64,000 nt of DNA from Cheiracanthium punctorium (GCA_038373885.1 JAWZYV010012396.1:1116001-1180000); one strand, 5' to 3'. Positions 31,901 through 45,556 are shown, numbered from the stretch's first letter. The notes: generated by a model not told the origin, from the letters alone. Made by a program: numbers and translations.

Positions 31901-34900
31901 TAATCATAATATCAGAGTAGGAAGGATTTTGAAAGCATGGTGGTATATAACGTCGGCAACTATAGCAAGTGTTGTGTATTCACTGCGGGGAAGTTAAATT
32001 TCTAGTAAAAGTTAAGCTATAATCAAATCAAGAAAAAAGTGCACTTTCTAGTTAAACAACATTTATAATTTCTATACATTTCTCAGTACAAATCACGATC
32101 TATATCGCACTTCGTATTACATCTAAGCACACCGTTTGAATCTCATATCAAAGAGAGTCTAGTTTACGTGGTTAAAAATGGTGCACCTCATCTTTTGCTT
32201 TGCTCAGTAAGCAAAAATCGAGTGGTGTACGGTCTATGGAAAGTGCAGGAATAAACTCGGTTGTCGAAACACTAAATCCAAACATGGCATTAGTCTTCCC
32301 CATAATAATAAGTACCAAAATAAATTAGGCTTTTTTAGTCCTTCAAAAACTTTTTTTTCTGTATTCACTGCAAATACACTCTCAAAATTTGTTATGTAGC
32401 ATGCGACTCAACATATTTTCAATTGCTTTTAATTGGCCAAGTTTAAAATATGTAATTATTTTTTAACTTACAGTTCTATAAAATATATTTTCTTTCTCTT
32501 TCCTTTTTTGTGATATTTGCTTTGAAGTATTTCATATTTTTCATCATGTAAACATTTGTCTTTTCAATGTATAATCAGTGATTTTTTCATACTTAAATGA
32601 AACTGCAGAGTAATTATTCTTTTATACAATTTATTTTTTAAACAAAACTGTATACTAAATATATTATAAGTTTTATATTTTATAACGTTAGTACATAATC
32701 TTAATATGGCAAGAAATATACAAATTGAACACACAGGAGCAAACACGACACATCTCCCCCCCCCCGAAAAAAAAGTTAATAATGTTATTTGTCTGATAAG
32801 TAGAAACCTCTACATATTTTTTGTAGGACACGGTGCATGTATGTAATATTCATTCAAATAGGAAAATTGTCATCACCAATATGTATTTGTAGTAAATGAT
32901 CAAACTCCCTTCACTACATTTGAGATTGTCCGCTAATCCATAACTTTAAAATAAAGAAATATCGCTCACAAACTCTTCACATGGGGACAAATTACAACTC
33001 AGATCCTCCTCAGTTACTTACGAAAATAATTAACTGTTTGACCTACCTTGAAAATCGACAATATTTTTTCACTAATCCAAATCCCGTTCTTTCTTCGGGA
33101 TCAGACCCAGACCCTTAAATGCATTTCCCCCCCTCTAATCAGCCTTTGAATTAAAAAGAAAAGAAAATGTAAACTGGTGCACATAACAATTTTGAACAAA
33201 ATAAATACTAAGGGCAATTAATAAACTGGGCATGAAAAAAAAACACTGCAAACCTAACAAGGTCTGTGGATCATGTCCACAAAATGTAAAATGTAGATGT
33301 ATTAGATACCATTTCGAATTGAAATTACATTATCAAGCTTTTCTTCAACCATTATCAAGCTATTCTTCAACTGGCTTATTTTTTTAATTGTGCGTTTATA
33401 TTTACCGTTTTTCATTCATGGGAATGGAATTATATATGAAATTGTCTTTCGAGTATTATATATTAGATTGACCTTTAAATTCTTATGAAAACCCTTAGAA
33501 ATAAGATAGCACGTAAAAATATTTATATCGGCTCAAAATATCAGCCAGTCGGCTTTAAATTAGATTCGATCACTTTTTCCCCCTTAACTGCTAACTTAGT
33601 TTTTCTTTAGAATATGATTTACAGTTAATTTATGTATTACAAACTACACAGGTTGAAAAACATTTATTCATAAATAGCAAACGATGGAAACATAAAAGAT
33701 TAGACTTCAAGAATGTATTGTTTGTCCTTGGTTGAATAAAAATAAAAAAATATGTACAGATGCATTTTCTACGAAATGAATAATTTTATAAAACCCGTTT
33801 AATGGCCACGAATGTTTATTCTAAGAATCGGGATATTCCATTATCCAAGCTCACACAATTATTACGATTTAGAACATCGAAAATTTATTACAATAACCGG
33901 AATATTCCTTTAACCCATATTCTGTTAAGAGGGTTCGATGTACCTATAACCAAACAGAAATTACAGCACATTTAAATATGTAAAATATAATATAATTTTT
34001 TTTTCAATTTAAATTATACAGATGACTACAAAACATTATTTGTATTCATTTTAACCAAATAGAAATCAACATTCTATCTGTTGAATTAAGATAATTTTTA
34101 TGACAATGCAAAATGTTAGCGGAATGCGTGTAGCTGTCCCCTCCTTATGCATAAAATGACTGAACAAAATGATGTAATGTACTATTGCATGCTACTATGA
34201 ACAGAGAAAAAAGACATAAACCACATTTGATATTTGGACTGTGTCGAAATCAGTCAGGATGAGAACGAAATCCCATCTGAAATAGAATTTACCCTTTTTA
34301 TTTTAATAAAAGTGCTAAATTCTAGTTCAGAGTTTTACTACTCTAGAGGGTTTTTTTTGTATCGTTTGAATCTTAAAAAAATGAAAAATGCAAAAATTTC
34401 ACACTGACAATTTATCATGAAACAAGTTTCAATAGTTCGCTAATCTATATAACATCTTTTGTTATTATTTAACCTGTGGAAAAAAAATGCACACGTGCAA
34501 TGTGACATGAACTTTTTTATTTGAGATAGGCACATTCTAAATATCAGTGATAAGAACTGGCTTGAAATGTCGGCGAGAATATCTTGAAATCATTTTGGAA
34601 GTGATATTTTCTTCTTATCAAGTAGCAATAAAATTATGTTTAGAGTTTCGAGAGATAATTTTTTTCTGATATGATTTTTAATGTCATTGATGAGTGAAAT
34701 GGTCGCCTACTTTTATACCCTTCTACGCCTACAGCTGTTGATAACCGTGAATTCTTATCTTTTTCGAGGAGATATAAATTGAGCACAAATACTTTACACC
34801 CAGTTCATCTTTTCGTTTTATTTTGGTTTTTTTAGATAAAAATTTTATCACAGCTCCCCTTTTTAAAATGCAGTTTCTACGAATACATACGAGTATATGC

Positions 34901-35489
34901 ATGTTTGTACGAAACTATTGCTATGATTTTTTCCACCAGAAATTCAGGTGAGAAATCCAGTATCTAGAACGTAAATATGTATACATGATGTACCAAAACA
35001 CTTATCCACGCTTTAGTTCCTTAAATACTGATCATTTAACACGCTGAATAATTAAGTGTTAAATAATTTTTCTCTTAAAAATGTTTAATAAGTTAATGTT
35101 TTTTTTAAGTAAATAAAGTAAATTAATTAAATTAAGTAAATTAAGTAAAAAAAAATTTTTAAGTAAATAAATAGCGATATAAATCCCTATATATCGCTAA
35201 ATTGTCATATTTTACTTCAAATCAATGTTATATTTTTTGAATCAAGATAAATCTGTTTTCTCTGGTGTCGCCGAAATATTAAAAAGCCTTGGTTAAATAG
35301 TTACTGAAAATATTCAAGACCAAATTTTAAAGCAATTTAATAAAATTTTACTAAGATCAAAAACTCTTTAAATTCTTTTTTTCTAGCCGAAATCCTTAAA
35401 ATGCGTTTTACGGTTATTTTAAAAAATCTGCAGTAACTCCTCGACTTTTCGAACACTTTATATTTAAAAAGCGTTTAAATAAATTTTAT
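31901..35489. other. No gene recognised
   Basis: AT-rich sequence with a C run at 32756-32765, a C run near 33128 and a short TAGCGATATA hairpin at 35171-35198. Tandem AAGTAAATT phrases occur near 35107-35145. I saw no transposon ends or coding frames. Confidence 0.45.
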
Positions 35490-36412
35490 TCAACTCAATC
35501 GAATCTAGTGTTCAGGCACTAGTGCACTTAAAATGATTTGAGTGTATACGCAGTGTATAGGCAGTGTATAAGAATAGGAGTGTATAAGAATACTTTCTTG
35601 TAGCCCTGTAAAAAGCTGTTCTGCACACACTCGCTAAATTTTATGCAGTATGTAAGACAGTGACCTATAATATGCGTACCTAATTTGATGTCAATCGAAT
35701 GCACCATTTAGATACTAGTTCACTTTAAATGATTTGTGTCCTTAAGCCGTGATATATAAGAAAAACCATTTGCAAGTCTGTGAACAAACAATCAGCTCTA
35801 CAGACACCAAAATCTATGCAGATCATGAGACTGTGACCCATAATATACATAACCAATTTGAGCTCAATCGAATGCACCCTATAGACACTAGAGAACTTTG
35901 TAGAATTTCCGTCAATATGCTTTAATGTAAAAGAACACTTATTCGTTGCCCTGTCAAAAAACTATAAGTGCTACACTCAGCAAAATCTATACATGTTGTG
36001 TGACGGTGACCTACAACATACATAACAGATTTGAACTTCTTCGAATGCACCATTTAGACACTGGCTTCTTTTAAATGATTTGTGTCCATAGGTCCTATAA
36101 GAATTCTTTTTTGCAATCCTGTGAACAAACTATCAACTCTATACACACCAAAATCTATGCACATCATGTGACCGTGACCTTTTATAGACTTTTCCAATTA
36201 GTACTCAATTTAATGCGCCGTTTAGGAGCTAGCGTACTTTCAAGAATTTCCGTCCATTTTCACAATGTAAAAGAAATATTTTTTGTAGTCCTGCAAAAAA
36301 ACTATTAATCGTATACATACCAAAATCAATACCGGTCTTGTGACGGTGGTTTATAACATAGATACCAAAATGAGCTCATTCGAATACACTATTTAGGAGC
36401 TATCGTCTTCAC
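35490..36412. repeat. Tandem array, ~172-bp unit, about 5 copies
   Basis: The TCGAATG-type anchor lies at 35695, 35868, 36041, ~36209 and 36380, a period of 168-173 bp. Shared phrases are GCCCTGTAGAAAAACT variants, CACACCAAAATCTATGCA, GTGACCTATAATATG and GCACCATTTAGA. The copies are diverged from each other more than the two at the window start. Small GTGTATA repeats precede it at 35540-35590. Confidence 0.9.
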
Positions 36413-36580
36413 TCACATACACACAAACACACACACATTTGCATACATCTCGTAAAAATATCATTAAAGAATTCAGAAAACATCAAGACGTGTAAATACA
36501 CCAAAATCTCGAAGTCGAAATTTTTTATAATAACAATCTTTACATGGTACATGTTCGGAAAGTAATTATGAATAGGTTTT
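36413..36580. repeat. CA run and 3' tail, second copy
   Basis: ACATACACACAAACACACAC followed by CATCTCGTAAAAATATCATT, ACACCAAAATCTCGAA and CATGTTCGGAAAGTAA repeats the tail at 291-480 in the same order and orientation. Two copies 36 kb apart with the same array and tail show a dispersed composite element. Confidence 0.7.
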
Positions 36581-38879
36581 ATGTTTTTGTATAAAATGCT
36601 CAGATTCTTTACTATCAAAGAACTTCAATTTCGATATTATATCTATTCGAACGATTTTGAATTACTTTTAAAATATGGAGCATGCTAATTTTCTTAAATT
36701 TAAATATTGCTAAGCAAGGCATATACTCTCCAAAAATATTTCAAAAATTTCCCGTTCTCTACCCAAACAAATTTTTATAAAAGTGGTCGGAAAAATTATA
36801 TGATGCTGCAATTCAAAGAATCCATCCCTGTCTACATGATTTGATTTAATGAATAACAATTACAAAATCGATAAGTAATTAAGCTATAATACAATTTGTT
36901 TGCAGTCTTCCATAGTAAACAACATATATTATTTTCAAGTAAGCAGTCTAAAATGTTGACTGAAATTTCAGGAAAAAATCAGAAATTGAAATTATTCAGT
37001 CATTTCTGTTTCGATAGATTTGGGGATACAAATTTATAAAAATAATAAACAATCAGTTATTCAAAATATTGCTACCCAGATTTTGTTATTCATGTGTATG
37101 TATTATAGAACTCATGATTAACTGCGATTTTATCCCTTTTCGTAGTATGTTGTAGCTAATAACATGATAAATTTTGAAACTTTGATGGTATGTTCAGTTT
37201 AACATGTCTTAACAGATGAGCTTATAAAGCACCTAAACGGGATACACATTGTTGGAAAGAGCCCAAATAGTTTGACGGAAGACGTATTACTGTTCTCTAA
37301 CATTTTTGCACTTAACATGTCTGAATCATACTTAAGAGCGTAATTTACATCTAACAAGATTACTTGTTTCAGAGATCAGAATTCTTTTAAAATAATGATT
37401 GAACTCATTTTATAACTTTGCGCAGTACTGTAATAATCGGGGAAATTCTGTACTGGGGTAAGATAAGAACTTTATACAACATGGAGTAACTCCTACACAA
37501 AATTTTAAATTTTAGAAAGACCCTTAGGGAAGCATTTTCTTACACTTTCTCTAAACTAAGAGAAGTGTTTGTCAATCCTAATAAATAAAATGGAAATCAA
37601 CGCCATCGTCGGATCGCCAATGGTCATCGGAAAATATCCCTACTCCAGAAGTGTGGACATTTCCCTATGACAGTGTGAAATATTATTCCTTTAAACGAAA
37701 TCATTTTTATAGGAGTAAAGATTCATTTTATCAAAGTGAAAATTTTCAACCTTTTACTTTTCGCAGACGATTATTTTATGGACATACGATTGAATGCCTA
37801 TCATATACTTACGTATCAGCTCATCAAATACTAATAATTTTTATTTTTCCCTGATCAGCGCAATTTGCCGATAAAAACAAAAAATTCCCAGCGATTTTCC
37901 GATAACCCTCTTTTTATTATTAAATTATTTTTTTCAGCTAACCTGATTTATTTATATGAATAATACGTTTAAAAATTTAATGCACCGACATCTTAATCTC
38001 AACAGTTCTATAGGAATTTCGACTGCTCAAATGATTACAGCCAGTTCGATGCAGTCGCTGGGTGAATACCTAAGTACCACTAACTCATTTAAACGTTGAA
38101 TGTCTCAGTGTCATTTCATTCCTTAAGACTGAAACTACTCACTATGAAAATAAGTGCTTATTCTCTCTAACTGTTTTAGAGTGAATCAGCTTCCGCGAGT
38201 TACATTTATCAGAGAGTTTCAACGTTTATTGGCACAAAATTCTTTTTCTTTCATAAAGGTAAGTCGTAATAACACCAAATACGATTAATGCTTACATTAC
38301 TGAAATGAGTAAAAGATTAATCAAAAATGTGTGCTATTCCATTCCGTTTGCCGATTTTTCTTTTTCATAATAAATGTTGGTGCATGTTTTCTAATTTTAC
38401 ATGTATTGTTATTTTTATGATATTAAAAAATTATTTTAGTAAACACTTTCGTTAATCTTAATCAGAAAATAGTAATTTTGAAGCTATCACTTTTGAAGTA
38501 TCGAAGTATTAATTTGAAGTATTAATCAGTTTTGAAGTATTAATTTGAAGCATTAATCACTTTTGAAGTATTAATTTGGAAGTATAAAACTCGATCCATT
38601 AATTAGTAGCAAAGTATCATATTTGTAAAAGAAGAAACTTTTTCACCTACCTTCAGATTAACTATTTCCTCAAATTAGAATTTTATATCTTCAATTTTTT
38701 TAAGAAAAAAATTAAATTTGACATTAAAAATAGAACTTTATTTGCTTACCCACTTAAAGAAAGCCAACTACTTACTGCCTTGGGAACGCAAGGGTAGGGC
38801 AGAAGATGTATATTTAATATTCGTGTCATGACACAACGCATTATTATTAAAATAATACATTTGACAAAACCCTATTGTG
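36581..38879. repeat. AT-rich; ~33-bp minisatellite at 38485-38585
   Basis: TTTTGAAGTATTAATTTGAAG recurs about every 33 bp for three units near 38485-38585. The rest has no ORF, hairpin or dispersed repeat that I could recognise. Confidence 0.6.
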
Positions 38880-39420
38880 CTCATGTTAAGGACGTAATTC
38901 AACTTCCACGAAATTTCGTGACAAATGTCTTTGTAATCGCTGTGACAAGTAAATTGCCGCCGCGGAAATTGAAGCAAACCCTGATACATCATAAAAATTT
39001 GCATGCAACGATAAAAATAGTCCTCTTTTCAAACTTGGGGCGCTGCTGTATATAAATACGGTCCGAGTACGAGGGGGGGGGGGCATTTAGTATGAAATGA
39101 AATAAAATCATATCCCATTGCTGGAGAACGGCTCGGGGAGGGTTTTAAGTTCGTAATTAGAACGTGCTGGACATCGCAATTAATTCGGCAACACGCATAA
39201 TGACGTGTTGTACATTCCGACCGACCTGTGTTCTCCAAATCCCGGAGGCGAATTTGAGAACACGTGACCCACGTGTAAAATCCCGATGTCTCTATGAGTC
39301 ATAAATAACGGGAAATCGAGAAGTGTTTGGGAAGAGAAAAGGGGGGGTCGTATATAAGTTGGATTATTGGGAGACGGAGTTGAGATGTTTATTTTCTTCT
39401 GCCGTAAGAGAAATGGGAGA
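38880..39420. promoter_or_regulatory. GC-richer repeat-free island, possible enhancer
   Basis: It contains homeodomain-type and other clustered motifs: CGTAATTAG, GCAATTAATTCGG, TTTGCATGCAA, CATAAAAATT, and an E-box pair in ACACGTGACCCACGTGT near 39260. A G run at 39073-39083 interrupts it. ORFs on both strands overlap and look like shadows of open composition. Regulatory function is inferred from motif density only. Confidence 0.25.
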
Positions 39421-42062
39421 GGCGTTTAAAGTAAAAATGCGTGACTTGTGGCCAAAACGAGAAAAGAATGAGAATAGAGTTGGGAAATGAGTTAAACATT
39501 AACGAATTTCCGCGAATATAGATTACGTAAATTAGAAATCGTGTGTGTTTTCATTGTAATGTATTTGGATAATGGGGTCAAGACATGTTTTAAGAACGAA
39601 ATGATTTTGGACGGGAAATAACACATTCGTTTTAAGTTCATATTTCGATGGCTTGTTAGCTATTATTTCCTCAGGAAATTTATTATATTTTCAGCTTCAT
39701 TCTATACTGCATTGCGTTAAATCTTTGTGATTTCCTAATAAATTATTCAAGTTTTTTCTTCTATTATTAAATATTGAGTTCCATACCATTTCCCATTAAC
39801 GTTTGGAACCATGTTACATGTTACTGCAAAGGTGTGAAGAGAAGTGTCATATTTTGTTTATGCTAAAAAATGTTTTTTTTTGTTATAGCTTATTTCAAAT
39901 ATTTCATTTTAATCAAAGAATGTTTCGCTAGATTACTAGTTTTTTAGTGTTTCGTTTGTGTGGATATAGAGCAAAACAATTTGTTTTATTTTTATAGTGT
40001 AACAAAATCTTTTGTTGAAAAAGCAAAATTATTCAGTTGAAACTGTACTGGAACAAACTCTTTGTCTTTTATTCGACTCTATATTGCACAGACTGGAAAT
40101 AAATCTTTACTGCAGAAGCATGACACACACGTAGAAGCATTGCATACCTGTGAACATACATATATTGTGCATTTTTATAGAGAGTTCTCCGAAGGGTAAA
40201 ATCAGTCGATTAAAAAGCATTTATTGATTCGATTGTATGACTCATTCTAAGGTTCCAAATTAGGCTTCCTAAGACCGTCTTGGCAGTGCTTCTTTTGGAA
40301 ATACGAATATGAACTGTCGTCAAGTAAGTTCCAGCTGCTAAAAAAATAACTTGGGAATTTTTTAATAAATAACTTTTACGACATATTATTATTATTTTTT
40401 AAATATAGATAACTTTCTGTGTCTAGCCAGCTCAGCTCTCTCGACAAGAAAATACAGTCACGCCTGGTCACTCTTTCGAATTTTGCCTATTACTAAGAAT
40501 TCCGTCAATCTAAGAACATGGCTAGGATTATTCAACAGGTGTCTGGTAAAAGGAAAAATAGTGTAATTTGACAAGATGGAATGATAAAAATTAGAGGCAT
40601 GTAAAAAATGCTGTCACAGTCTTATCTTCCTGTTCAGACTGGCCCTTCGCTGATAACCGAGAAAACGTGCTGCAATGATCATGAAAATGAATCATGAAAT
40701 TGAATTAAATCAAATAAAAACGAGAATTTGTTATATTTGTTTTAGTGACAGGCTTCGTTGCATTTGGTACTAGGTGTTTATGAGCAAATTCGAAGAGTTT
40801 AGCTTTTCTAGATTTCGCACAATGCATAGAGAAATAGATTCTTTGACGAAGTCAAAACTGTGGAAATCATGGAATTTTATGCATATATATGCTTTCTCTT
40901 CATCTAACTACATTTTGTTATCGGATTTATGCATTTTCAGAACCCGAAACATTGTTGTCACCACCTTAATCGAAAATAAGTGCATTTTGTCATGTTGGGC
41001 CAATCCTGACTACTGAAACTGGCCAAACTTGGCGACAAGCTCCATTGCGTCATCGAATCTCATAAAAACTAAACACGTAATGAGATTGAATTTTCCCTTA
41101 CTTTTATTTCAAGTATGGACAATTGAACACATTCTAAATGCTTACCTTGAAGATTGCATGTTTTAGCTTCACTCTCTGAATTCTTATTTGAGTATGATCA
41201 CAAACTTTTTTCTTAGTTTGCAAGCCACTTAAACATTTGCTTTCACGCTCAAAATTTGCTATGTTACGATAAATTTTATGGCACTATCTCTCATTATTTG
41301 TGACGTTAGATGTAAAAAAAAAAGAAAAGAAACCCCTTAGACTGTGGGCTAATCCTAACGATCTTAAGTTGTATATTGTTCTTTAAAGGGGTATTAATTC
41401 TCTGACTCAAGCTTTGACTCTAAAGACGTCTATTTGAATACACCTAAAAAAAAAATATTATGAATCCACCTCCTTTTTCAATGTTGATTTATGCATACTC
41501 CTTTCAGTTTTTTAGAGTAAATTTTAGCTTAAATTTAAAATAATTTCTTCCTAAAATCATTAGCTTTCTATGAAATTCCTAAGTAAACAGCACTCAGAAG
41601 GACACATGAAAAATGTTTCTTAAAAGTTTGAGTTTTAGAATTTTTTAAGTACGTGGAAATTTTTGTTCTAAACTGGAGGTACCTTTGGTATCATTTTCAT
41701 TATCTGTGATCATTTAGAAGAGAATCTGCAATTTTTTTCATTTTGGAGAGCAGCGGACGTTCATTATTGAGTAATGCATTCCGACAAGAAAAGCACCTTA
41801 CACAAAAACGGGAAATGCTTAGATTGTCAGTACGTGATCTTCAGACAGGACTTTACTATTCTCTCCCTTACCTAGCCACTAACATACCAACGCTAACACA
41901 CTTAGAGATTTTTATAGAAATTTAAAGAGTCTAGGTCAGTACTGTCAGAAAATCAGCCAGTGGATATTTTATATTTTTTTAGTCGAATGAAATGAAAACG
42001 ATAAAAGATTGAAAGAAATGGAATGACTGCCTGCAGAATAAGTGAAGATACACATGTACTCG

Positions 42063-42064
<2 letters not shown>
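39421..42064. other. No gene recognised
   Basis: AT-rich sequence with no repeat shared with other parts of the window. An 80-codon ORF at 40774-41016 has no recognisable features. Confidence 0.4.

Positions 42065-42133
<69 letters not shown>
42065..42133. repeat. (AT)n microsatellite, ~34 units
   Basis: Uninterrupted TA dinucleotides. Confidence 0.97.
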
Positions 42134-42138
<5 letters not shown>

Positions 42139-42489
42139 TAGTTTAATAATAATCAGGAATATTTTTTTGATTATTAAATAAATAATTGTATATTATTTTG
42201 TCTGGGTTTAAGCTCATGCATTGTCTTTTAAAGACTGCTCCACTTTAGAAAGTAGACAGTTTATGTAATGCTTCATTCATGATATTAAATGGATAATTAA
42301 CTATCTTCAAAACATTTTAAACAAAACTACATTTTCGCTAGTATACTAGGAAAATAAATTTTCATAATTTTAGAAATCCAAAATTTACATTTTCGAGTCG
42401 GAAATATTCTTTATCAAGCTTTACGTATACTTTAACGACGCCGTGCAACACCACAATATTAATAGCTTAATATTTACTAACACACATTG

Positions 42490-42860
42490 TTAACGATCTA
42501 ACTTGGACTTGCAAACGCCCCCCTTCTCCATCCCAATTACAACTCGGGCAAAACCACCTCAAACTACGTGGGAATTTCCAATCTATCCTCGTCCGAGTTT
42601 TAAGTTACGCCTAAGGCGTGACCACTCTACTGGCCTCACAGATTTCTGCCCCCCATTTACCAAATGCAGGCCCACCCGACAACAATTAATTAGTAGGTGC
42701 CGATCGCGGATACGCCTATACCTTAAGTTCATGCGTTCTGATATTATGTAATGGGGGTGTATATTAATGGTACCTCGTGCGCGCACATTATGCCAATTAT
42801 TGAGTGCATCATCAGCTGGCCGTGATTTTTGAATTGAGCCATTTCCATGAATATGTATGG
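42490..42860. promoter_or_regulatory. GC-richer repeat-free island, possible enhancer or exon
   Basis: Higher GC and CpG than both flanks. ACAACAATTAATTAGTAGG carries a homeodomain core next to GTGCCGATCGCGG; GGTACCTCGTGCGCGCAC follows. ORFs of 82 codons (plus) and 67 codons (minus) overlap in opposite directions and look compositional. It could be a conserved non-coding element. Confidence 0.25.
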
Positions 42861-43933
42861 AACAGTGATGAGTTTATCTCGCATATGCGCTGTGCATGTT
42901 GCAGAACGTATAAACGGGAATAGGAGAAACTGTGTTATTAGTTTAATTCCCGTTTTAATAATAGATGTTTTAATGATGCTTTATATTACGAGAAAATCTG
43001 ATGCACGAGCTGGGCAGATCAGAATAATTAGAGAGACGATATTCTTAAACTATTAATGATTAATGGGAGTGTATGGATATTAAAACTGATTAGGTATATC
43101 ATTAATGTTTCCCAATAGTCTAAGGCGATTCTGAGAAAGACATTATTAAGGTAAATCAAAATAGTTAAATTAGAAATGTGTTCGCACATTTATTCCGAAC
43201 TGCGGTAAACATATGGAATATTTGATGTATTATTATACTCCTGACTATCATATCCGTTTCAGAAAAATAGTATTATAATATTTCCATGAAAATATTGATT
43301 TTTTTATTTTGATTTTTTCCCGAGCTTTTGTGGAAATTGCATAATTGTTTTTTACGCTTTAAAATTATTATAGAATTAATCAAATTTAATCATACAACAG
43401 TATTATTACAGTTGTTATTGCACCGTAGATACGTTTTTTTTCGTGCGAATTTTGAATCTCACATTTTTACTGCCTATAATTTCTTATGATTAAAAGTTTT
43501 AACGCATATTACTTTTAAAAGAAGTCATTACTGCATAAATTTTAAATTAACCAGCAATGTTTTTTATCATTATAGGGTTTAAATTAGATTAAAAGTGAAA
43601 AGTTGGTACACACAGCCTTTCGTCCGTTTACTTAAAGGGGTTAGCTACCAAATATATGCTACCGAATTAATTTGGCCAGTAAGAGGGGTCTTTAGTCTCT
43701 GCCCAAATTAAATCAATAATTGCTTGTCATACAGTAATTCAATTTGCAAAAATTAATATGGAGTAAAAATATCACTAAACACATGTAAAAATTACAGCAA
43801 TAATTATATTACTTTAGTTAGTTGTATGGTTCTGCTTTTGGTAGAATGACAAGTTGCTAGGACAAATCATGAAGAGATATGTGTTTATTCCAACCGTGAA
43901 TATTCCATGTCAGCAGAGGGAGAAAATGGACTA
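42861..43933. other. No gene recognised
   Basis: AT-rich sequence with T runs near 43435. No structure was found. Confidence 0.4.
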
Positions 43934-44033
43934 CCCAGCAAACACACACAGGTTCTCTGAACGTCTATTAACGTTCAGAAGACGTTTTCTGAACGTTGAT
44001 AGTCGTTCAGAGAACCTGTGTGTGTTTGCTGGG
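43934..44033. mobile_element. Palindromic MITE with CCCAGCAAAC ends (100 bp)
   Basis: CCCAGCAAACACACACAGG and the following TTCTCTGAACG are exactly mirrored by the right end, with TA on both outer sides (42932/44034 type CTA...TAG flanks at 43931 and 44034). ACGTTCAGA repeats several times in the loop half. The stem is almost the full length, so a transcript would form one hairpin. Confidence 0.8.
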
Positions 44034-44829
44034 TAGTGTCTGCATTTTCTTCTCCTTCTCCCCCACCCTTCTCTTTCATCATTCTTAAAATTTTTATTTT
44101 TGCAGGTATCAGTTTTGATCTAATTAAGCGGAGGTTTGATTCCGTTCATTGCGATTTGATCTGATTAAGAGGCTGACTTTATTAACCAGTGATTTTATCA
44201 AGTGTCGAGTAACGTATAACACGCTGTGGAAGAAAATAAGTCCAGAAGTCCAGAATAAAGACGGAAATTCTTTTATTGAGATCGAATTGGCAATAAGTTG
44301 CGAAAACCGTCTTGTGCAAGCCAAAGAATGGAAGAGCGATGACATATTTAATTAGACCAGTCAAGTAATGCTAAAAAAGTATTCTATTCAAGGGATAATT
44401 AGTATAGATATGACGAGTCACATGACACGCTAGAAAATTCCAAAGAACACCATTGGCTGTGCTGTTGATGAGTCAGTGACATCAGCGGCACTGATTGATT
44501 CTGGCTGATACCTTTTAATGCCGTAGATGAGGCTTGGGCGAGGAGCGAACATGTTGTTTGTTTACCTTCTGTTTACTTTTGTTGCTCTGTCAACCCAGCA
44601 AAGCTTCTGAAAAATGCTTTAAGAAACACCGATGAAACGGTTTGAAACAATTCAAAAGTACCAATGCGTTTTACAGTGATTTGAAATATAAGACGCGAAT
44701 TCCAAAAAAGGGCTGCCGACTAGAATAAAACGTGATATTATAATTTAATGCACAGACTTCATTAAGCATTTACTTTCATACGCTGTTCGCGATGTCTCAA
44801 GATTGGCACGTGTAGCTTCCATTGCCATA
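44034..44829. other. No gene recognised; forkhead/AP-1-like motifs
   Basis: A 68-codon plus-strand ORF at 44149-44355 and two overlapping minus-strand ORFs occupy the same DNA; none is recognisable. TGTTTGTTTACC with TGTTTAC near 44552-44576 and TGAGTCAGTGACATCA near 44469 are transcription-factor-like motifs. AACCCAGCAAAG at 44592 resembles one end of the palindromic MITE. Confidence 0.35.
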
Positions 44830-44991
44830 TCTTCCAACTTTTACGGTCTATTTTTTTTTCCGGAAGATTATCTTCACTAATTCTTTTTGTAGCGATTTGA
44901 TGTCTGAATAAACATAAATTTTGAGTGTAAAACAAAACTACTTGAAAGTTGTGGTCAATAATCTTCCGAAAAAATCGTAAAAGTTGGAAGA
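44830..44991. mobile_element. TA-flanked MITE (162 bp)
   Basis: TCTTCCAACTTTTACG at the left is exactly mirrored at the right, and the pairing extends to TTCCGGAAGATTAT/ATAATCTTCCGAA, about 50 bp per arm with gaps. TA occurs on both sides (44828-44829, 44992-44993) within CATATC/GATATG. No coding capacity. Confidence 0.8.
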
Positions 44992-45014
44992 TATGTTTGT
45001 TTTGTTTTCTTTTA

Positions 45015-45232
45015 TGGTAAGCCTACACAAGGGGAATCAACCTGGGGGGTAGCTTGGGTGGAGGATTTTTCAAGGGGCTCGAACGCGTGGTCACGTTACA
45101 CCTGGAGAAAACTGGGTAAAACTCCAGACTGTATGATCGACAGCCGCGCGACAGGCTCGAAACCGGGACCTTCACACTACGGCTATCTAACATGTTCAAT
45201 GTCTTATTCACTCGGCCGTGGTGTGGCAGATA
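45015..45232 (-). mobile_element. tRNA-derived SINE, minus strand, copy 1
   Basis: Read in reverse complement, the head has an A-box-like GGCCGAGTGAATAAGAC and a B-box-like CGGTTTCGAGCCTG, followed by the body GTCTGGAGTTTTACCCAG and TTCTCCAGGTGTAACGTG. Homologous copies in the same orientation lie at 49975-50178 and 55850-56035. The 102- and 87-codon ORFs over it are by-products of its composition. Confidence 0.8.
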
Positions 45233-45556
45233 TGACAATAAGGAAGTTACTCGTGACGACCTTAAGAGCTGGCGATTTCTACCCATCGTTTAGTATGCAA
45301 TTACGGTTTCTAACGATTCTGTCTAAGTCCCCTTCAGTTTTGTACACGAAACTCCGGGCACTCTGAATAATATATGTTTACCACCACGCAAAAATTGTGA
45401 ATCTCTAAATTTGGTAGTTTTTTACCTAAATGCATTTTCGATGTGTTAAGGCGGTGCTGTGGTCAAAGCTCCAAATGCCCCATTTCAAATATTTTCGAAA
45501 TTAACCATTTCGCGTATCTATTATTTTTACTGAAGCCTTGAAACTTTTAAGGCTTT

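Noticed and set aside
32750..32775. Fragment of the CCCCCCCGAAA hAT MITE family
   Set aside because: Only a C run followed by GAAAAAAA is shared; no terminal repeat or duplication is present.
42503..42786. Coding exon on either strand
   Set aside because: Open frames on both strands overlap in a GC-rich island; no splice-site pair or protein similarity supports either.
45023..45366. Two overlapping ORFs (87 and 102 codons)
   Set aside because: They cover the minus-strand SINE and have no family resemblance.
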